A DNA stretch of 64,000 bases. Origin: Monomorium pharaonis. Its lineage: Eukaryota; Arthropoda; Insecta; Hymenoptera; Formicidae. Location: the NCBI RefSeq assembly GCF_013373865.1, contig NC_050469.1:18177046-18241045 (forward strand), read 5' to 3'. Below are positions 31,714 to 44,156 of this stretch, piece after piece. The notes under the pieces were generated by a model, which was not told the DNA's origin, did not search any database, and worked only from the letters and a program-made list of their open reading frames with translations. The translations under genes and the position numbers were made by a program. How positions within the stretch are numbered: position 1 is the stretch's first letter; every line of letters starts with the position of its first letter.

Positions 31714-32434
31714 AGTAATCCCCCGAAAAGTAAAATTTTGGGTGTGGGTGTTTCAGAGCTGTTATTTGGCAGGATTTCTTTCGGGAATGCGTGGGAATTA
31801 ATTTTTAGAGTTTCCATTGGATAAGTGGTTATTTGGTTTCGGGGTGGTGTTTGTTAAGCACTCTGACTATTGATCCGTTTTTCTTGTCTCCGCCTAAAAT
31901 TTTCAAATCTAGTAGGGAAGAGGGGATTGGAATTTTTGGATGTCCTTATCTAGGAAAGAGGGAAGAAAATTATGTCTTCCAGCCCACGCATTTTCTGAGG
32001 GTTGATGGTCGTGTTTGGCTTCGAGAAAAATTTTATAGTTTCCAGACGTGATGTGGTCCGGTTTTTGATAAACACTGGGTTTATGTATTATTTATTACTT
32101 GGGAAACCAAACGCGCCCACATCCTTTTCGACTAATCTAACTCGCATCTGGCGCTTATCTGCATTTGTAAGGAAAATTCCGTAAGTGCTCTTAAACTGTC
32201 AAGAGCTGAGTAAATATTTTAATTTTTATTTTGCTAGGGCCTGATCCCCGCCGAATTTTAATGATTTTAGTGTCCTGGGTTTTTCTGATTACAAGAACCA
32301 GACACCCTCGCGGCGCGGAGATTTTTTTTTTTCTCCGCAACCTTTCGACCGCAAAGTCTCAGAATGTTTTAGCTGACTTGCTTATCTCTAAAAAGGTCAG
32401 CGGATAATAAAAGTGAAGTCACCCGGACGTAACA

Positions 32435-33010
32435 TTACTTTCTCATTCTTTTCAAAAAATCTCTTTTCTTTTAATATCTTCGACTTTTTAACTAAGACCA
32501 TCATAATTATAAATCTTTTTCCTTTTGATTGAAAAAACAATGCGTTGAAATTGAATGAACTTATTCGAAGATATGAGCCAACAAAATTGAAGAGTTACGT
32601 TAACCCACTTGGTACTAATCGTTTATAGTTATACTTTTTTATAGTTGGTATACTGAGGGAATAGTTTTTGTAACTTAATCTAAAAATCTAAAACCCGTTA
32701 TTTTGACGGGTTTGATTGTTCTAGAATGTTAATATACGAAGTATACTGTTCTGGACTCGCAACAAGTTTAAAAAATAATTATCTCCTGTCAGCAGCAACA
32801 TAATTCACCACAAACAGAAACCGTTCTCTAGCTTTAATTGATCTCAATTTTTAATGTTAACGAGTAAATTATATTTGGTATAACTCGTTATACTAAAATC
32901 CATGTGCATTAATCAGTTCTTTTCATTTTACCTTTATAATTTACGATGTGTGTAATTCTAGTAATATATTCTATATTCTTTTTGTAGTTAGCTCATGAAC
33001 ATTACATTTG
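32435..33010. other. AT-rich spacer, nothing recognised
   Basis: AT-rich DNA after the end of copy B. The phrases TATACTTTTTTATAGTTGGTATA and TTGGTATAACTCGTTATAC suggest decayed repeats, but no ends can be paired. Confidence 0.35.
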
Positions 33011-33327
33011 CTGCTTTCCATTTACATCAAAACTCAAATAATTCTCACTTGTGACATCATAGCTCAGTTAAATGCACGTTCCTTTTGTATTCTCACAAGT
33101 GAGATTCAATTAAGTTTTTTCTTACAATCTGAACAATTTCAAGACCGTGTGCTTTACTGAGTCTCGCATACTCACTTTAGAAGTGAGGTTATATATTGAG
33201 ATAATTTTGTCATTAAAGTATATAATCGTGATCACTTGCATGTTTCTTTAAATCACTGAGTAATGACTATCTGAGATACTCATATTACTGAGTAATTTAA
33301 TCTCACTTTCAGATAAATGGAAAGCAG
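33011..33327. mobile_element. 317-bp MITE-like element with CTGCTTTCCATTTA ends
   Basis: CTGCTTTCCATTTA (33,011-33,024) and TAAATGGAAAGCAG (33,314-33,327) are exact 14-bp complements. The interior repeats short palindromic phrases around CTCACTTGTGA and TCACAAGTGAG. Non-coding; no clear target duplication. Confidence 0.55.
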
Positions 33328-34141
33328 TAATAGATTATTACAAGTTAGTACGATCACTGAATTCTAGTTAACAAATGAGTAAGCGTATTTATATTATGAA
33401 TTACTACACTATCATAAATTCCATTACGTTTTTACAGCCAATAAAACAAATAATACGCTAAACAATTTCTGGAAAACAAGATATCATAAGATAGAAGAAA
33501 TTATTTTTCTTTCTCAATCTGGTAGTGTACTTAACATTCTTTAATTAAATTACATACGTTAAAGAATAAAAATGTTTTTCAAACATTGGACATACATGGA
33601 TGATATTAAGGATAGTACTTGGATTTTCTGTCACTCGGGCAGAATATTTAATTTATTGATTTTACAGGTTATATATATGCTTACAAATTGCTAACAAAAA
33701 TGTCTAAAATAAAATGAAATATATGTAACACATGTACTACATAAAAAGCACGTAAAAAATTAATAAAATAATTTCTCATGCATAACAAAACTTCCGTGCT
33801 GCAATTTTTAATTACATATAATTTTGCAAAAAACATTATAATTACAAAAAATTATTTATTAGATTGTATTTTTTTTATGTAAATTGATTATTTGAATTAT
33901 TCGTTATTTTCTGTTTATTTTTCAACTATATTTTTCCGCTATACTTTTGCTTGTACAGTTAATACACAATTTTAAAAATTATCCATCAATACCAAATCTT
34001 ATTACTATTCTGGCATTTTCTCTTAAAAAACATAATTTTTTTAAATGTTTAAATGTCTCGGAAAAATATATACATTCTCACGGCGCATTGTCCTCTTTCA
34101 TTTTCTTCGAGTTTTCGGTAAAATCCGAAATTGATACACAT
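33328..34141. other. AT-rich spacer
   Basis: No gene or repeat boundary seen. An open frame from 33,947 crosses the start of the next element, lacks an ATG and shows no coding character. Confidence 0.4.
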
Positions 34142-34233
34142 CCCGGCAAAAATACTTCTTATATGTTCTTATATGCTCATATAAGAAGTAATCTTATATG
34201 CCCATATATGAATTTTGTCCGCATAAACCCATA

Positions 34234-36483
34234 CCCAGATAACCAAACGCCTATGAAGTTGCCGTCATGTTGCTGTCAACCGTTGCAGCAACCAATTTCT
34301 AAAAACTCGAGACAAAGTGCTTCAGCATTGTGCGTCTTAGGTTGTACTCACGTGAATTCGACACTAGACTACAGCATGTTGACGGCAACTTGTTGATGTT
34401 GGTTTGCTCTCTCGACGAATTAATTTGTGACAGCAACATGACGGTAACAAGTTGCTTAATGTTTTAAGAGTAAAAAATTGTTCGCATTATTCAATCATTT
34501 TGATAAATTCAACGTAACCTCACCAGTCCAGCATCGCTTAATTTCTACGATAATTTAGGGGAGAAGACTATACATGTTTCAGCCAACCCACAGTCGTACC
34601 TGTTAGAATATGTTTAACTTATACGCCCGAAAAAACGGTCACCCATCCAACTGTTAACCACCGTCGACGTTGCTTGACTTCGAAGATTGTACGCAACCTA
34701 ACACTGTGATGATCCATAAGTACTTCATGTTTATTCATACATATTTGTTATGGATCATTTCAATAGCTGTTGTCAAAAAGATCAAACATGTATACTCATG
34801 TTTTTATAATTAAAGTTTTACAGTTTTTTACTAATTTTTTTTTACATATGCGAAATAGCTACATGTGGAATAACTTATGAAAAAATCTATTTTTGCTGTG
34901 TTTGTTAAAAATAAAGGATAGATGTCATTTCTTCTAATTTTTGAGTATTGTTAATATGCCATTGTTTTTATAATATATATTGTCTTAATCTTCACTTTCT
35001 TTATGTTCCGATGCTTCAATTTGTGTCTCTTAGAGGTTTCATTTATACGCTTTTAACACTCTTATTATATAGATTTACTGTTCTTTTACACTTGATTTAT
35101 GCTCTATAATTAGTAACGCTTCCTAATCAAAAGTCTAATATTTTTAAAAATAATATTTTAAACTTTTTAAATGTGAAATAATTACTACATAAACATTAAA
35201 TAAATATTACGTAAATATTATTTTAAACAATTTATTAAAATGTTAAATTAATATTATATAAAAATATCAATTAAATATTATATAAATATTTGTCCTAAAT
35301 CATTATTTTAATAATTAATTATTGTAACATAAATATTAAATCACTATTAAACCAATATTTTTTAAAATATTATTTTAAACGATTTTTTAAATGTAAAATA
35401 AAAATTACATAAATATTAAATAAATACTACTTAAATAATTTTCTTAAATTATTATTTTTAATAAAAAATTAATAATTTATAAATATTAAATAAACGTTAA
35501 TTAAACGTTTTATAAATATTTTTTCTAATTCATTATTTAAAATAAATAATTAATAAAAAACAAACGTTTAATAAATATTAAATAAATATTATTTATACAA
35601 TAAACGCTAATAATGTAAAAATAATAAAAAAAAATATTTAAAAAATGTTAAAAAAATATTGTTGCTCCTTGGGCAGGAGTTGTCTGCGACAAACAGTAAT
35701 TTTACAGCAACATGATGACAATATATGCTTAAATATTAATAACGTGCATATGACATTAATACCTTGTAAATCAAATAGAAATGTGTAATAACTCACGTCA
35801 ACAAAAATCGTATTTTTAATTTTCTGAGTAACGTATACGTTATTCAAAATTATTTATTCAAAGTATTTTTAATCTTTTTAATTTAATTCCGCAAACCTAA
35901 TAATTTATAAAAATAATACAGTAAATAATTATTTATATGAGTTATTTAAGTTTCTAGATTTAATAGTAAAAAATAATATAGGTACATAATTGTGTGTGTA
36001 ATTTACGTATTTTTGTAATTTGCAAAGGTATAGACAATAAAAAATATTGTGATTATTTTCGTGCAATATGCTGCTTCGTTGTTAGCAAATTGTTGTAAAC
36101 GTTTAATACTTACACATTGTTTCAACTTTGTTAACAACGAGAATCAATTACAAAATTGCAACGATTGAGAATAAATATGCGACACACGAAGGAAAACAAT
36201 CTCTTTTTCGTTGCCGTCACGTTGCCATCAAAATGCTGTTGACCGCTGTTGACACAACGACAAGTCATCAGTTGTCATATTGCCGTCACATTGCTGACAA
36301 CCTACCGTACTAATATTGCTGACCACTTGCTCTTAAAATATTATCAACTGAATCTTTTTATAATCACTCATGTTGCTGAATACGATTGCATTTCTAATAT
36401 GATAACGACAACCAAACAACTATTTGGCAACTCGTGCCGTGCATTAGTTTGCTTGAAATGATTAATCACGCTTGGTTATCTGG
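34234..36483. mobile_element. 2.25-kb insert with CCCAGATAACCAA ends and TA target duplication
   Basis: The termini CCCAGATAACCAAACG and CTTGGTTATCTGGG are complementary apart from one base and are flanked by TA. Comparison with copy 2 (44,971-44,994) shows the host element reading straight through at this point, confirming the boundaries. The interior has paired TTGCCGTCA/TGACGGCAA phrases near both ends and a long AT-rich middle (35,140-35,640). TA duplication suggests a non-autonomous Tc1/mariner-type element. Confidence 0.7.
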
Positions 36484-36516
36484 GTATATGGTCATATATG
36501 ATTATCTAAGGTCAAA

Positions 36517-36651
36517 TTTGAGCATATATATTTAAAGAAGTTTATATTTGGAGGTATAGTATTGTGATCTGATCATATAATAGAGTTATATATGATCAGA
36601 TCACAATACTATACCTCCAAATATAAACTTCTTTAAATATATATGCTCAAA
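36517..36651. repeat. Perfect 63-bp inverted duplication (hairpin)
   Basis: The arms 36,517-36,579 and 36,589-36,651 are exact reverse complements with a 9-nt loop (ATAGAGTTA). Copy 2 of the same element (52,690-52,760) has only the left arm, so the second arm arose in copy 1 after the copies separated. Confidence 0.9.
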
Positions 36652-37098
36652 TTAAATTAAAAAGTTTTATATAACTATATAAAATTTTATTTTTATATTT
36701 TCTCAATTTTCAGAAGCTCTCTCTGAGTTTCAGAGACCCACAAATTCTCTTCGTATAAAAATAATAATATATACTACACTTTACTGCTAGTGAAATGCTA
36801 GGTAAGCCGTGGGTGATGGTTTTCTTTTATAAACTTTTTGGAGTAAATTTTCTCACGAGAAGGAGAAGCGCCGCGCCTTCGCCTAGTGGCGATCTTGCGA
36901 ACTACTCGCGACTGTATATATTTAAATAAGCTTACATTTTGAGATATAGTATTGTGTGACCTAATCATATTATAACTCTATATGAATATATAAGTTTGTA
37001 TGTGATTATATATTTTCAGTTAAAATTATAATGCTTGCTAAACGATATTTTTAATATGCTTGTTTATAAGAACGATATATTTATTAAATATATATGTA

Positions 37099-37101
<3 letters not shown>

Positions 37102-37172
<71 letters not shown>
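37102..37172. repeat. (AC)n then (AT)n microsatellite
   Basis: About 27 AC dinucleotides followed by eight AT dinucleotides, inside copy 1. Copy 2 has only an (AT)n run at the equivalent place (53,227-53,266). Confidence 0.95.
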
Positions 37173-37706
37173 GTTTGTAAAAAAAAAATTAAACATAATT
37201 ACTGACAATCGGATTTGTTTATAATTATTAAGATATAAAAGATTTTTAAACATTAAATGTTGCATAAAAATATATTATATAATAAATTATTTATTTTTGT
37301 AAAACATTTTAATTTTATTATTTAAAAACCTTAAAGTTTAAAAAATTGTAATATGTATATATGAAAGCATATTTATATATATGTATAATCATATACGAAC
37401 ATATATATTTGGATCTATTCATAGTATGAACCACTTATGGATAAATCAAAGTATATATGTTCAAATATGATTATATTTGATCATAAATATGCTTTCACAT
37501 ATGATAATATACAAGAACATTAGACCATATATGGCTATATAAGACCATATTTGAACAGGATTTATAAGAATGATATAATCACATATTCTCATATATGGCC
37601 GTATAAGATTATTTATAATTGCACTTTTATTTCTTATATTATGATATATAAACATATATAAACATATATTTGTTAATATGAACAAATAAGAGGTATTTTT
37701 TCACGG

Positions 37707-39355
37707 GTATGTTCTATCGAAACTCGTACGAAACAAAATTATCGATGATCAAGGCTCAATTTTACACTCCTGTGGGAAAAATTGCAACAGGTATATTGGG
37801 GTATCATAAATTTAATACAATCACTGGCATCCAGGCAAGAATTTTTCGTGAAAGAGGACACGAGGCTGGAACGGAGGATGAGGATAGAATCAGACATTGC
37901 GAAGCAAGTTAAACAAAAATAACCGGGGTCGACATGCAGGTCATTGTTTACGTCACTAGACTCGAAACCTTTATTCTGCGCTTTTCACGATGGCCCTTCT
38001 TCATTTACACACAAATCGACTTGGACAAAGACTGGCGCGCCCTGACCTTTTTTCTTCAAACGCGATTATATGTGATTATGTAACTGTACTGCCGAAAATG
38101 TAACTCTTTTAGGCTGTCTGTTTAGTAATAATCTTTATAGTTCTTCAAAGAATTAAAGAAATCGATTGGATAAGTTTGCTTTCTTATTTGTTGTATTATT
38201 TCTGTTTCTCAGAATAGCGTAATAATTTCTATCTAAACTATGTACGTCAATTAATCAATCAATGGTCAAGGATATTCTATAGAAACTTTATAATAGGTTA
38301 CAATAGGCAATTTTTGTTAATATTGAAGACAAATAAAATATTAAAAACAGCTTTGCAATGCACCGCTATTTTGTTATTTTCTTGCATATTTCTCGCGTAT
38401 ATAGACATCATACGTATGAAATGTATTAATAAACGCATAAGTACGAGAATTATAAATTGTAATTATAATTTTTCTGACGAGATAATATATTTGTTAAGAA
38501 ACTACCTGTGAATGAAACCAAAAGAACTACTTTATTGCGCTGGTAGAGTTTTTTATCGCTTTAACCGATCATACAGTGCATCTATCTTAACTTCCCGCTA
38601 TCCGTTTGCGAGAGTGATCACGTAGATTCGTCGAGCCGCTTGCATGAACCACCCCAGCAATTCCGAGCCCGGGTAGATTCGTAAGAAATCGATACGCGGC
38701 AAACCTGCCACCTGCTGGCAACCTCGGTCTACTCTCGTGCAGGTTACTCCGGTAGCTTCTTTGCGCGTTTATTTCCAGGACATAGAAGTCAACCTCTTAA
38801 AAGTGCAGGATTTTTTCCGGGATTGTGGATAAAGGCTTCGAACCGTGCATTGATTCGATACAATCGTTCTCTTAACCCGGCTAATTACCTGTCTCCGTCA
38901 TTTGCTTAAATAACAACAAGCGATTGAACGATAATTCTATCAGGACGAGCTAGCTGACGCGTCACACAAAATGGAATACATGAACGTAGATACAAGTAGC
39001 AAAATTGCCGACACATTTAAAATAGAAACTTTTATAAAAGTTTATTGCATGTCATATCTATAAAAAAATAAACATTTTCTTATCTAATAATTTTAATAAT
39101 ATATTAAATCTTTTATTGGAAGATGCATTGACCTATTCTCGAATGATGCTGTACATTTTAAGTCTATTTTAAACCAAGAATTTAAATGAGTTCAAATATT
39201 ACAATTTTTGTGAAATAAAATAAAGAATCTCTACTAATTTTTTTCCACGACTCTGCACACAAGCAAATCAATGATTCCATTATATTTTTTAATAAATTTT
39301 GAATTGATCGTGCTCGAAAGTATGTACTCTGATTTTCAAAGTGAAATAAACCAAA

Positions 39356-39410
<55 letters not shown>

Positions 39411-41578
39411 GCACGCACGTGCCTGCCTCAGGATCTCAATAAATTTTGAAAACTCAAAATAAATAACAATGTAGTTATTATATTGTAATTAATATACTAA
39501 AAAATGTCATTATTATTTTGTTATCTCATAAAGATATAAGATATTGATAAGAATCAATACTAAATTTTATGTTTTTAAGTGTTCTAATATTGAACAAAAT
39601 CAAAATTGAACATAATTAACAAAAAAAATCATAATTGATTATCCAACATCTAGTAGTTTACTGAATGACACCTTTCGCTGACATTCGAGTCAAATTATAA
39701 ATAAAATGGTAAACCGGAGCACAAGCTACGAATATATGTGCGAATAAGTGTGCTAAATATACATCGTGACCTACCAAATGTATTTAGCATTGACCATCTT
39801 TTCTTTGACACTTAAATAATAAAACAAAGTCTATAAATATCAACTCGAGGAATCGAAAGTCTATAATGTATAAAGAGCTATAAACCAAAAATATTTAAGT
39901 TATATAAAGCAGCAACATTTTTATATTCATTATAAATTATCAAACTAGCTTTTATAAATTACTTTTCAATTATCAATTATCACATTGCTTTATTACATTT
40001 TTGTACATAACGGATGCTTCACATTTGCATCTATATTTTTTAATTCGTTATACTTATAAAAATTAAATTACGATGACGTAAACAAATAACAAATTATAAA
40101 AACAGAATATACAAATATTTAGCACTAATACCGAAAGAATATAAATTGATACAAATATTAATTAAAAGTACATGAAATCTTCTTATACATAATTTTGTTA
40201 TATTTAAATAGATTTAAATATAAGTCATAATTTACATCATAGTTTAACAAAAAAAGCATCAAAACGAGATTAGTCACTTCCAGTAATTTTTTGGACGCTG
40301 AATATAAATTCGATTTTTACATATATAATCGTTCCATCATGCTACAAATTTAAGAAATTTGCAGTTAAAATCTAAAAAAAAGCTAAATGTATCTGAAAAT
40401 AAAATTTATATTATAATTATGCAAATCTTATTTATTATTAAATAATAAAAAGAATATATAACATATCCGAGCAGCATGTATTGTTTAGCCAACGATTTGA
40501 ATATATTGGACCGATAAATTGTACTATTAGGGTGTTAGGGTAATAAATAAGACTCACATATAATAAAAATTCTATTTACAGATAAACATTTAACTCTTTT
40601 TGCAACAAAAAAGGTTCCAAAATTCTAACATGATTGAGCAATTTAATATTTATATAGATAAAATGTAATGTTATGACCACACACACATACACACATTTTA
40701 TATGTAATAACTTTATTAATAATTAATATTTTAAATTGAAAACTTAACGCGTGGATTATATTTATTAAAATGTTCTTCAATAAATAATGGACTCAAAGTT
40801 ATGATATATTTATTACGTAAAATGTTATTTATAAAAACGTAGCGATACAGCATAACAAATAATGAGGAACAGAAATAGTAAATTTACATTTGTTTTAATT
40901 AATTAATTGATTAATAAAACTGTATTTTGTTATTAAATTATATTTCTATTTAAAATAAAGAATAAAATTGTAGAGTACATATAAATTTCGCATATAAATC
41001 GCAATATTGAAAACTTATAATACATGTAATGTAAACTATAGATTAGCGATTAAATTAACAACATATATGCCATATATTGATTGATTAGATAAACACTTTG
41101 AAAAGAGAATATATTAGACTTATTGAGACGTCTCAATACTTTTAAAGAGTTACATTAACAAAACTCTATTAATTATTTAATTTTGCATAATTTAAATTGT
41201 ATACAGCCAAATAAAAAGTTAAATAACAAAAAATACTCAAATGTATATAAATTCATGTAATGATACTCTCAAGTTATTAAAATATCAGGAAGTATATGCA
41301 ATTAAATGTTAAAATGTATCTTAAACAAGAAATTTTTTTAATCTCGAAAGTAAAAACGCTTTATAACAGATATATACTATTACGTATTGCCATATTAGCG
41401 CAGCTATATAAATATAACAATAAGCTATTAAACAAACGATTCCATAAGTAATTATTTAGAATTTCTTACCTAGTAACGGAGATAATACATACAGCTTATA
41501 AATACTACGTTCTACATTATATCTTTATATTAATACATATATTTATATCTGTATATTTATATATTTATATTTATAACG
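37707..41578. other. Low-repeat region, possibly host intergenic or intronic DNA
   Basis: There are few repeats here. Segments at 37,700-38,080 and 38,520-38,960 have balanced composition and non-repetitive sequence, unlike the AT-rich surroundings. I see no supported exon or splice pair; an open + strand frame at 37,709-37,912 is uncorroborated. A (GT)n tract is listed separately. Confidence 0.35.
39357..39409. repeat. (GT)n microsatellite
   Basis: About 26 GT dinucleotides. Confidence 0.95.
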
Positions 41579-42025
41579 TATAATAATATTAGTACATTAA
41601 TTCTTCTGACCAGTATATGTTTAAATATATCAATGGCTTAAATAGAATGCCTAACGATCTGCATCAGATCTTAGTGATGAATACAATTTTTTTATTATTG
41701 TAAATTAAATTTCTTAGCTTATTTACATTGCCGACAGATTTCGTCAGACTTACAACACAATTACTAAGCTAAATATCGATGCTCAGAACATCTTAAAATT
41801 CCCCCTTTCACGAAAAACTGTAAATAAATTTATTGCAAAAAATAATACCTCTGCCGGAGTTCGAACCTGGATTTCCGATCATTCCGTGAGGGCGTCCTAG
41901 CCAATTCGACCTCCAAGGCATATGGTATATTATTCTTCGCAATAACCAGTATCTTAAAGAACGTTTTTCAGGTGCATATACAACATACAATAATAATATT
42001 AGTATATTAATTTTTCCGACCGGAA
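41579..42025 (-). mobile_element. SINE-like unit with tRNA-like head between long direct repeats
   Basis: On the - strand, 41,921-41,848 reads as a tRNA-like block: TTGGCTAGGACG as A box and CAGGTTCGAACTCC as B box. Seven-base ends (GCCTTGG, CAGAGGT) mostly pair as an acceptor stem. A diverged direct repeat of about 37 bp (ATAATATTAGTACATTAATT at 41,582; ATAATATTAGTATATTAATT at 41,991) brackets it. It could be a SINE with an old target duplication, or a tandem duplication containing a decayed tRNA. Confidence 0.4.
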
Positions 42026-42999
42026 TTTATATTTATGTTTATTATATATATTTATAATTCATAAAAAAATTATTTTAACTTTTTATTTTAAATTCTGTTA
42101 TCTCTTTATTTGTGTTTGCTTCGCAAATGATAGGCTTTGTTTTCAAGCATCTATATACTCCATATCATTTTTCTATATTTCTTCATTAAAATATTGAATA
42201 TTTAAACAAAATTTAAATAAAAAGACGCAAATGTTATCACTCACCTCCCCCCCCTCTCTCTCTCTCTCTCTCTCTTTACTCGCATTCTCTCTCCTCTTCG
42301 TATGCGCGAGGTTACTTCATATTTAATATATTCTCGAAATACTTTGTTTTTTTTTCATGTTAAAATATGCCTACATACTTTACACAAATAATATGAAAAG
42401 ACCACTCTTCCTACACTTCTTAAACTTTTTAAATTCTATGTCGAGAAGAAGAGATTAATTGGAAAGTTCACAAAAACAGTACAAATTAACAACAAAACAG
42501 TGAAATCACTATCCTATATAAATTTAACTTTATTTGCGTTTATAAAAAAAAATTTTGTTTATAAAAAAGAGAAAACAATTTTTAACTCTCGAGCAGTCTA
42601 TGACATACAAAGTGAATTGTTTTACACTTTTATCCAGATTAGTAATTTCCTTGATTACAAATTACTTTTTATATTAAGCAATTACTCTTGTAGAAGTACA
42701 CATATAAATAAAACTATTCTATAATAAAAGAAAAACGAAATTTATTTACTAATTAGGCAATTTGATTTAAAAGAATTAATCGTTTAAATATGAATCTAGT
42801 GATATATATGCAATTATATTATTGTTATAGAAAATTCTCTTCATTTAATCTTAATCTTAAAATTGATTTTTTTAAATATCAAATGCCTATATAAAATCTC
42901 ATGAAATCTGGAAAATGATTTTCATCCTAAATAACATCTTTATCATTTTTTAGCTGTGTTATTCAAAGAGAGTCTTTACACAAAATTTAAGTAAGATTG
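42026..42999. other. AT-rich spacer
   Basis: Contains a short (CT)n run at about 42,253-42,275. No gene, splice structure or element ends recognised. Confidence 0.4.
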
Positions 43000-43660
43000 A
43001 AACACGATGGTTTCAAAGGTTTTCAAAAGTTTTAAATGTTCCCATATATCGAAGCACAATTTTGATTGGAATCGCAATAAAATTCTCATCGAGTACCTGC
43101 GCGACTTATTTTCCCGTCGCAGCAGCTTAGGGTAATAGCGTAACATGAAACGATGCGTAACTGCGCACACGCGGCGACCGTCTTTAAGCCGGAAAAGATG
43201 AAACTGGGAGGAAAAGAAATGTAACCCCGTAGTCCCGTAGCAACGTGGCGTACGTACCAATCCCTCAGTAGTAAGGCGCGGCGCGGCGATGACACGAGGA
43301 GCAGTTGCGGGTTGCGGGTGTTGCGCTCGCACAGATATTGATCGCTCGGGTCACGCAACAGGCTGCTTGTCAGGACACTACTCGTCAGGTTATGTTCCAA
43401 GATAGCAACTCGTCTGAAGGACCCTCCGTAACCCGCAGAGTTGAGAACCCGCAATAATTTATAAAAGCCTTTGGTATCGTCGTATTATCTGCGCACTACG
43501 ACAATCGAATGTTACAACCCGCATAGCTCAGCCATATTGCCAAATGCCGATCGATTCGTATAGCTTTCATTTTCGATTGCATTGGCATTTAATAATGTCT
43601 GTTCTAGTAAATTGTCGAACGAGCGAGATTGCACGGCAAAAAGAAAAGAGACTAAATATA
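43000..43660 (-). promoter_or_regulatory. GC-richer promoter or first-exon-like block
   Basis: About 600 bp of balanced, unique-looking sequence stands out from AT-rich flanks. On the - strand it has CTTTTATAAATTATT (near 43,469-43,455) followed at about 20 nt by GTTCTCAACTC, an arrangement like a TATA box and initiator. Open - strand frames of about 120 codons follow but begin without ATG. Overlapping frames on that strand make a coding call unsafe. It may be a host promoter and 5' exon. Confidence 0.25.
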
Positions 43661-44156
43661 CCCACAATTCGTATGTAAACGATTATATAAAACTTCTCCA
43701 CACATTGATATTATGGCATAAACTATTTTTTTACCGAACTGTCAATATCGACTCTTCTTCTTCTATGTTCAAAGCTAAGAAATAAGCTATTTTAAAATTT
43801 TAACCGCAAGAAGGAAAAATGAATTTTTTGTTGCAATATTAATTCAATAATAATAAAACGATTTTGTGTCAATTCTTTATACAGCACAATATCCAAAATC
43901 GGGTTATCAGACATCTTAAAGACGTCTTTTAGACGTCTATCAGATTTTTAGGAACTGATTAAACCATGACTAAAAGATATCTTAAGGACATCTTTAAAAT
44001 GCCTTATTTTGAATATTGTGTTGTCAGGAAATTGTATAGAAAAAAATTATATTGTATGTAAGTAATGTGTGTGGGGCGTGTGTGTGTGGGTGTGTGTGTG
44101 TGTGTGTGTCTAGTGTGCGCGTGCGTGCGTGCATACGAGTATATGCATATATACAA
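43661..44156. other. AT-rich spacer with a (GT)n stretch
   Basis: Nothing coding is recognised. Imperfect (GT)n lies at about 44,067-44,109. A small palindrome-rich stretch (AGACGTCTTTTAGACGTCT and related) lies at 43,919-43,938, with ATATCTTAAGGACATCTTT following. Confidence 0.4.

Larger units (their letters stand above)
29736..32434 (-). mobile_element. TGTTACGTCC..GGACGTAACA element, copy B (2.7 kb, LTR-like, with a spliced ORF)
   Basis: It has the same 10-bp inverted ends as copy A and a related first 350 bp. On the - strand it carries, in order, about 720 bp upstream sequence, a TATAAAA box (31,713-31,707), a leader of about 300 nt, a 69-nt intron, a 166-codon ORF and AATAAA (30,084-30,079). 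If it is a solo LTR, its transcribed repeat would be unusually long (about 1.6 kb). It may instead be a small single-gene element. No second LTR, gag or pol lies beside it. Confidence 0.6.
34142..37706. mobile_element. AT-rich CCCGG-end element, copy 1 (split by an insertion)
   Basis: The left end CCCGGCAAAAATACTTCTTA and the right end ATAAGAGGTATTTTTTCACGGG are imperfect complements. Without the insert at 34,234-36,483 the element is about 1.3 kb. Its interior matches copy 2, including GTGCTAGGTAAGCCGTGG- and CCTAGTGGCGAT-type phrases, GAGATATAGTATTGTGTGACC and ATGCTTTCACAT. No transposase is encoded. A GC-richer island (36,790-36,915) shared by both copies is its most conserved part. Confidence 0.65.

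Noticed and set aside
33947..34396. 149-codon + strand frame
   Set aside because: It has no ATG, crosses the left boundary of one mobile element and the boundary of a second, and shows no coding character.
37709..37912. 67-codon + strand frame just right of copy 1
   Set aside because: It begins at the element boundary and has reasonable composition, but no homology, splice sites or start context. Evidence is insufficient for a gene call.
42976..43454. Two overlapping - strand frames of about 120 codons
   Set aside because: Neither starts with ATG, they lie in different frames of the same strand, and no motif is recognised. I kept only a weak promoter/first-exon suggestion for the block.
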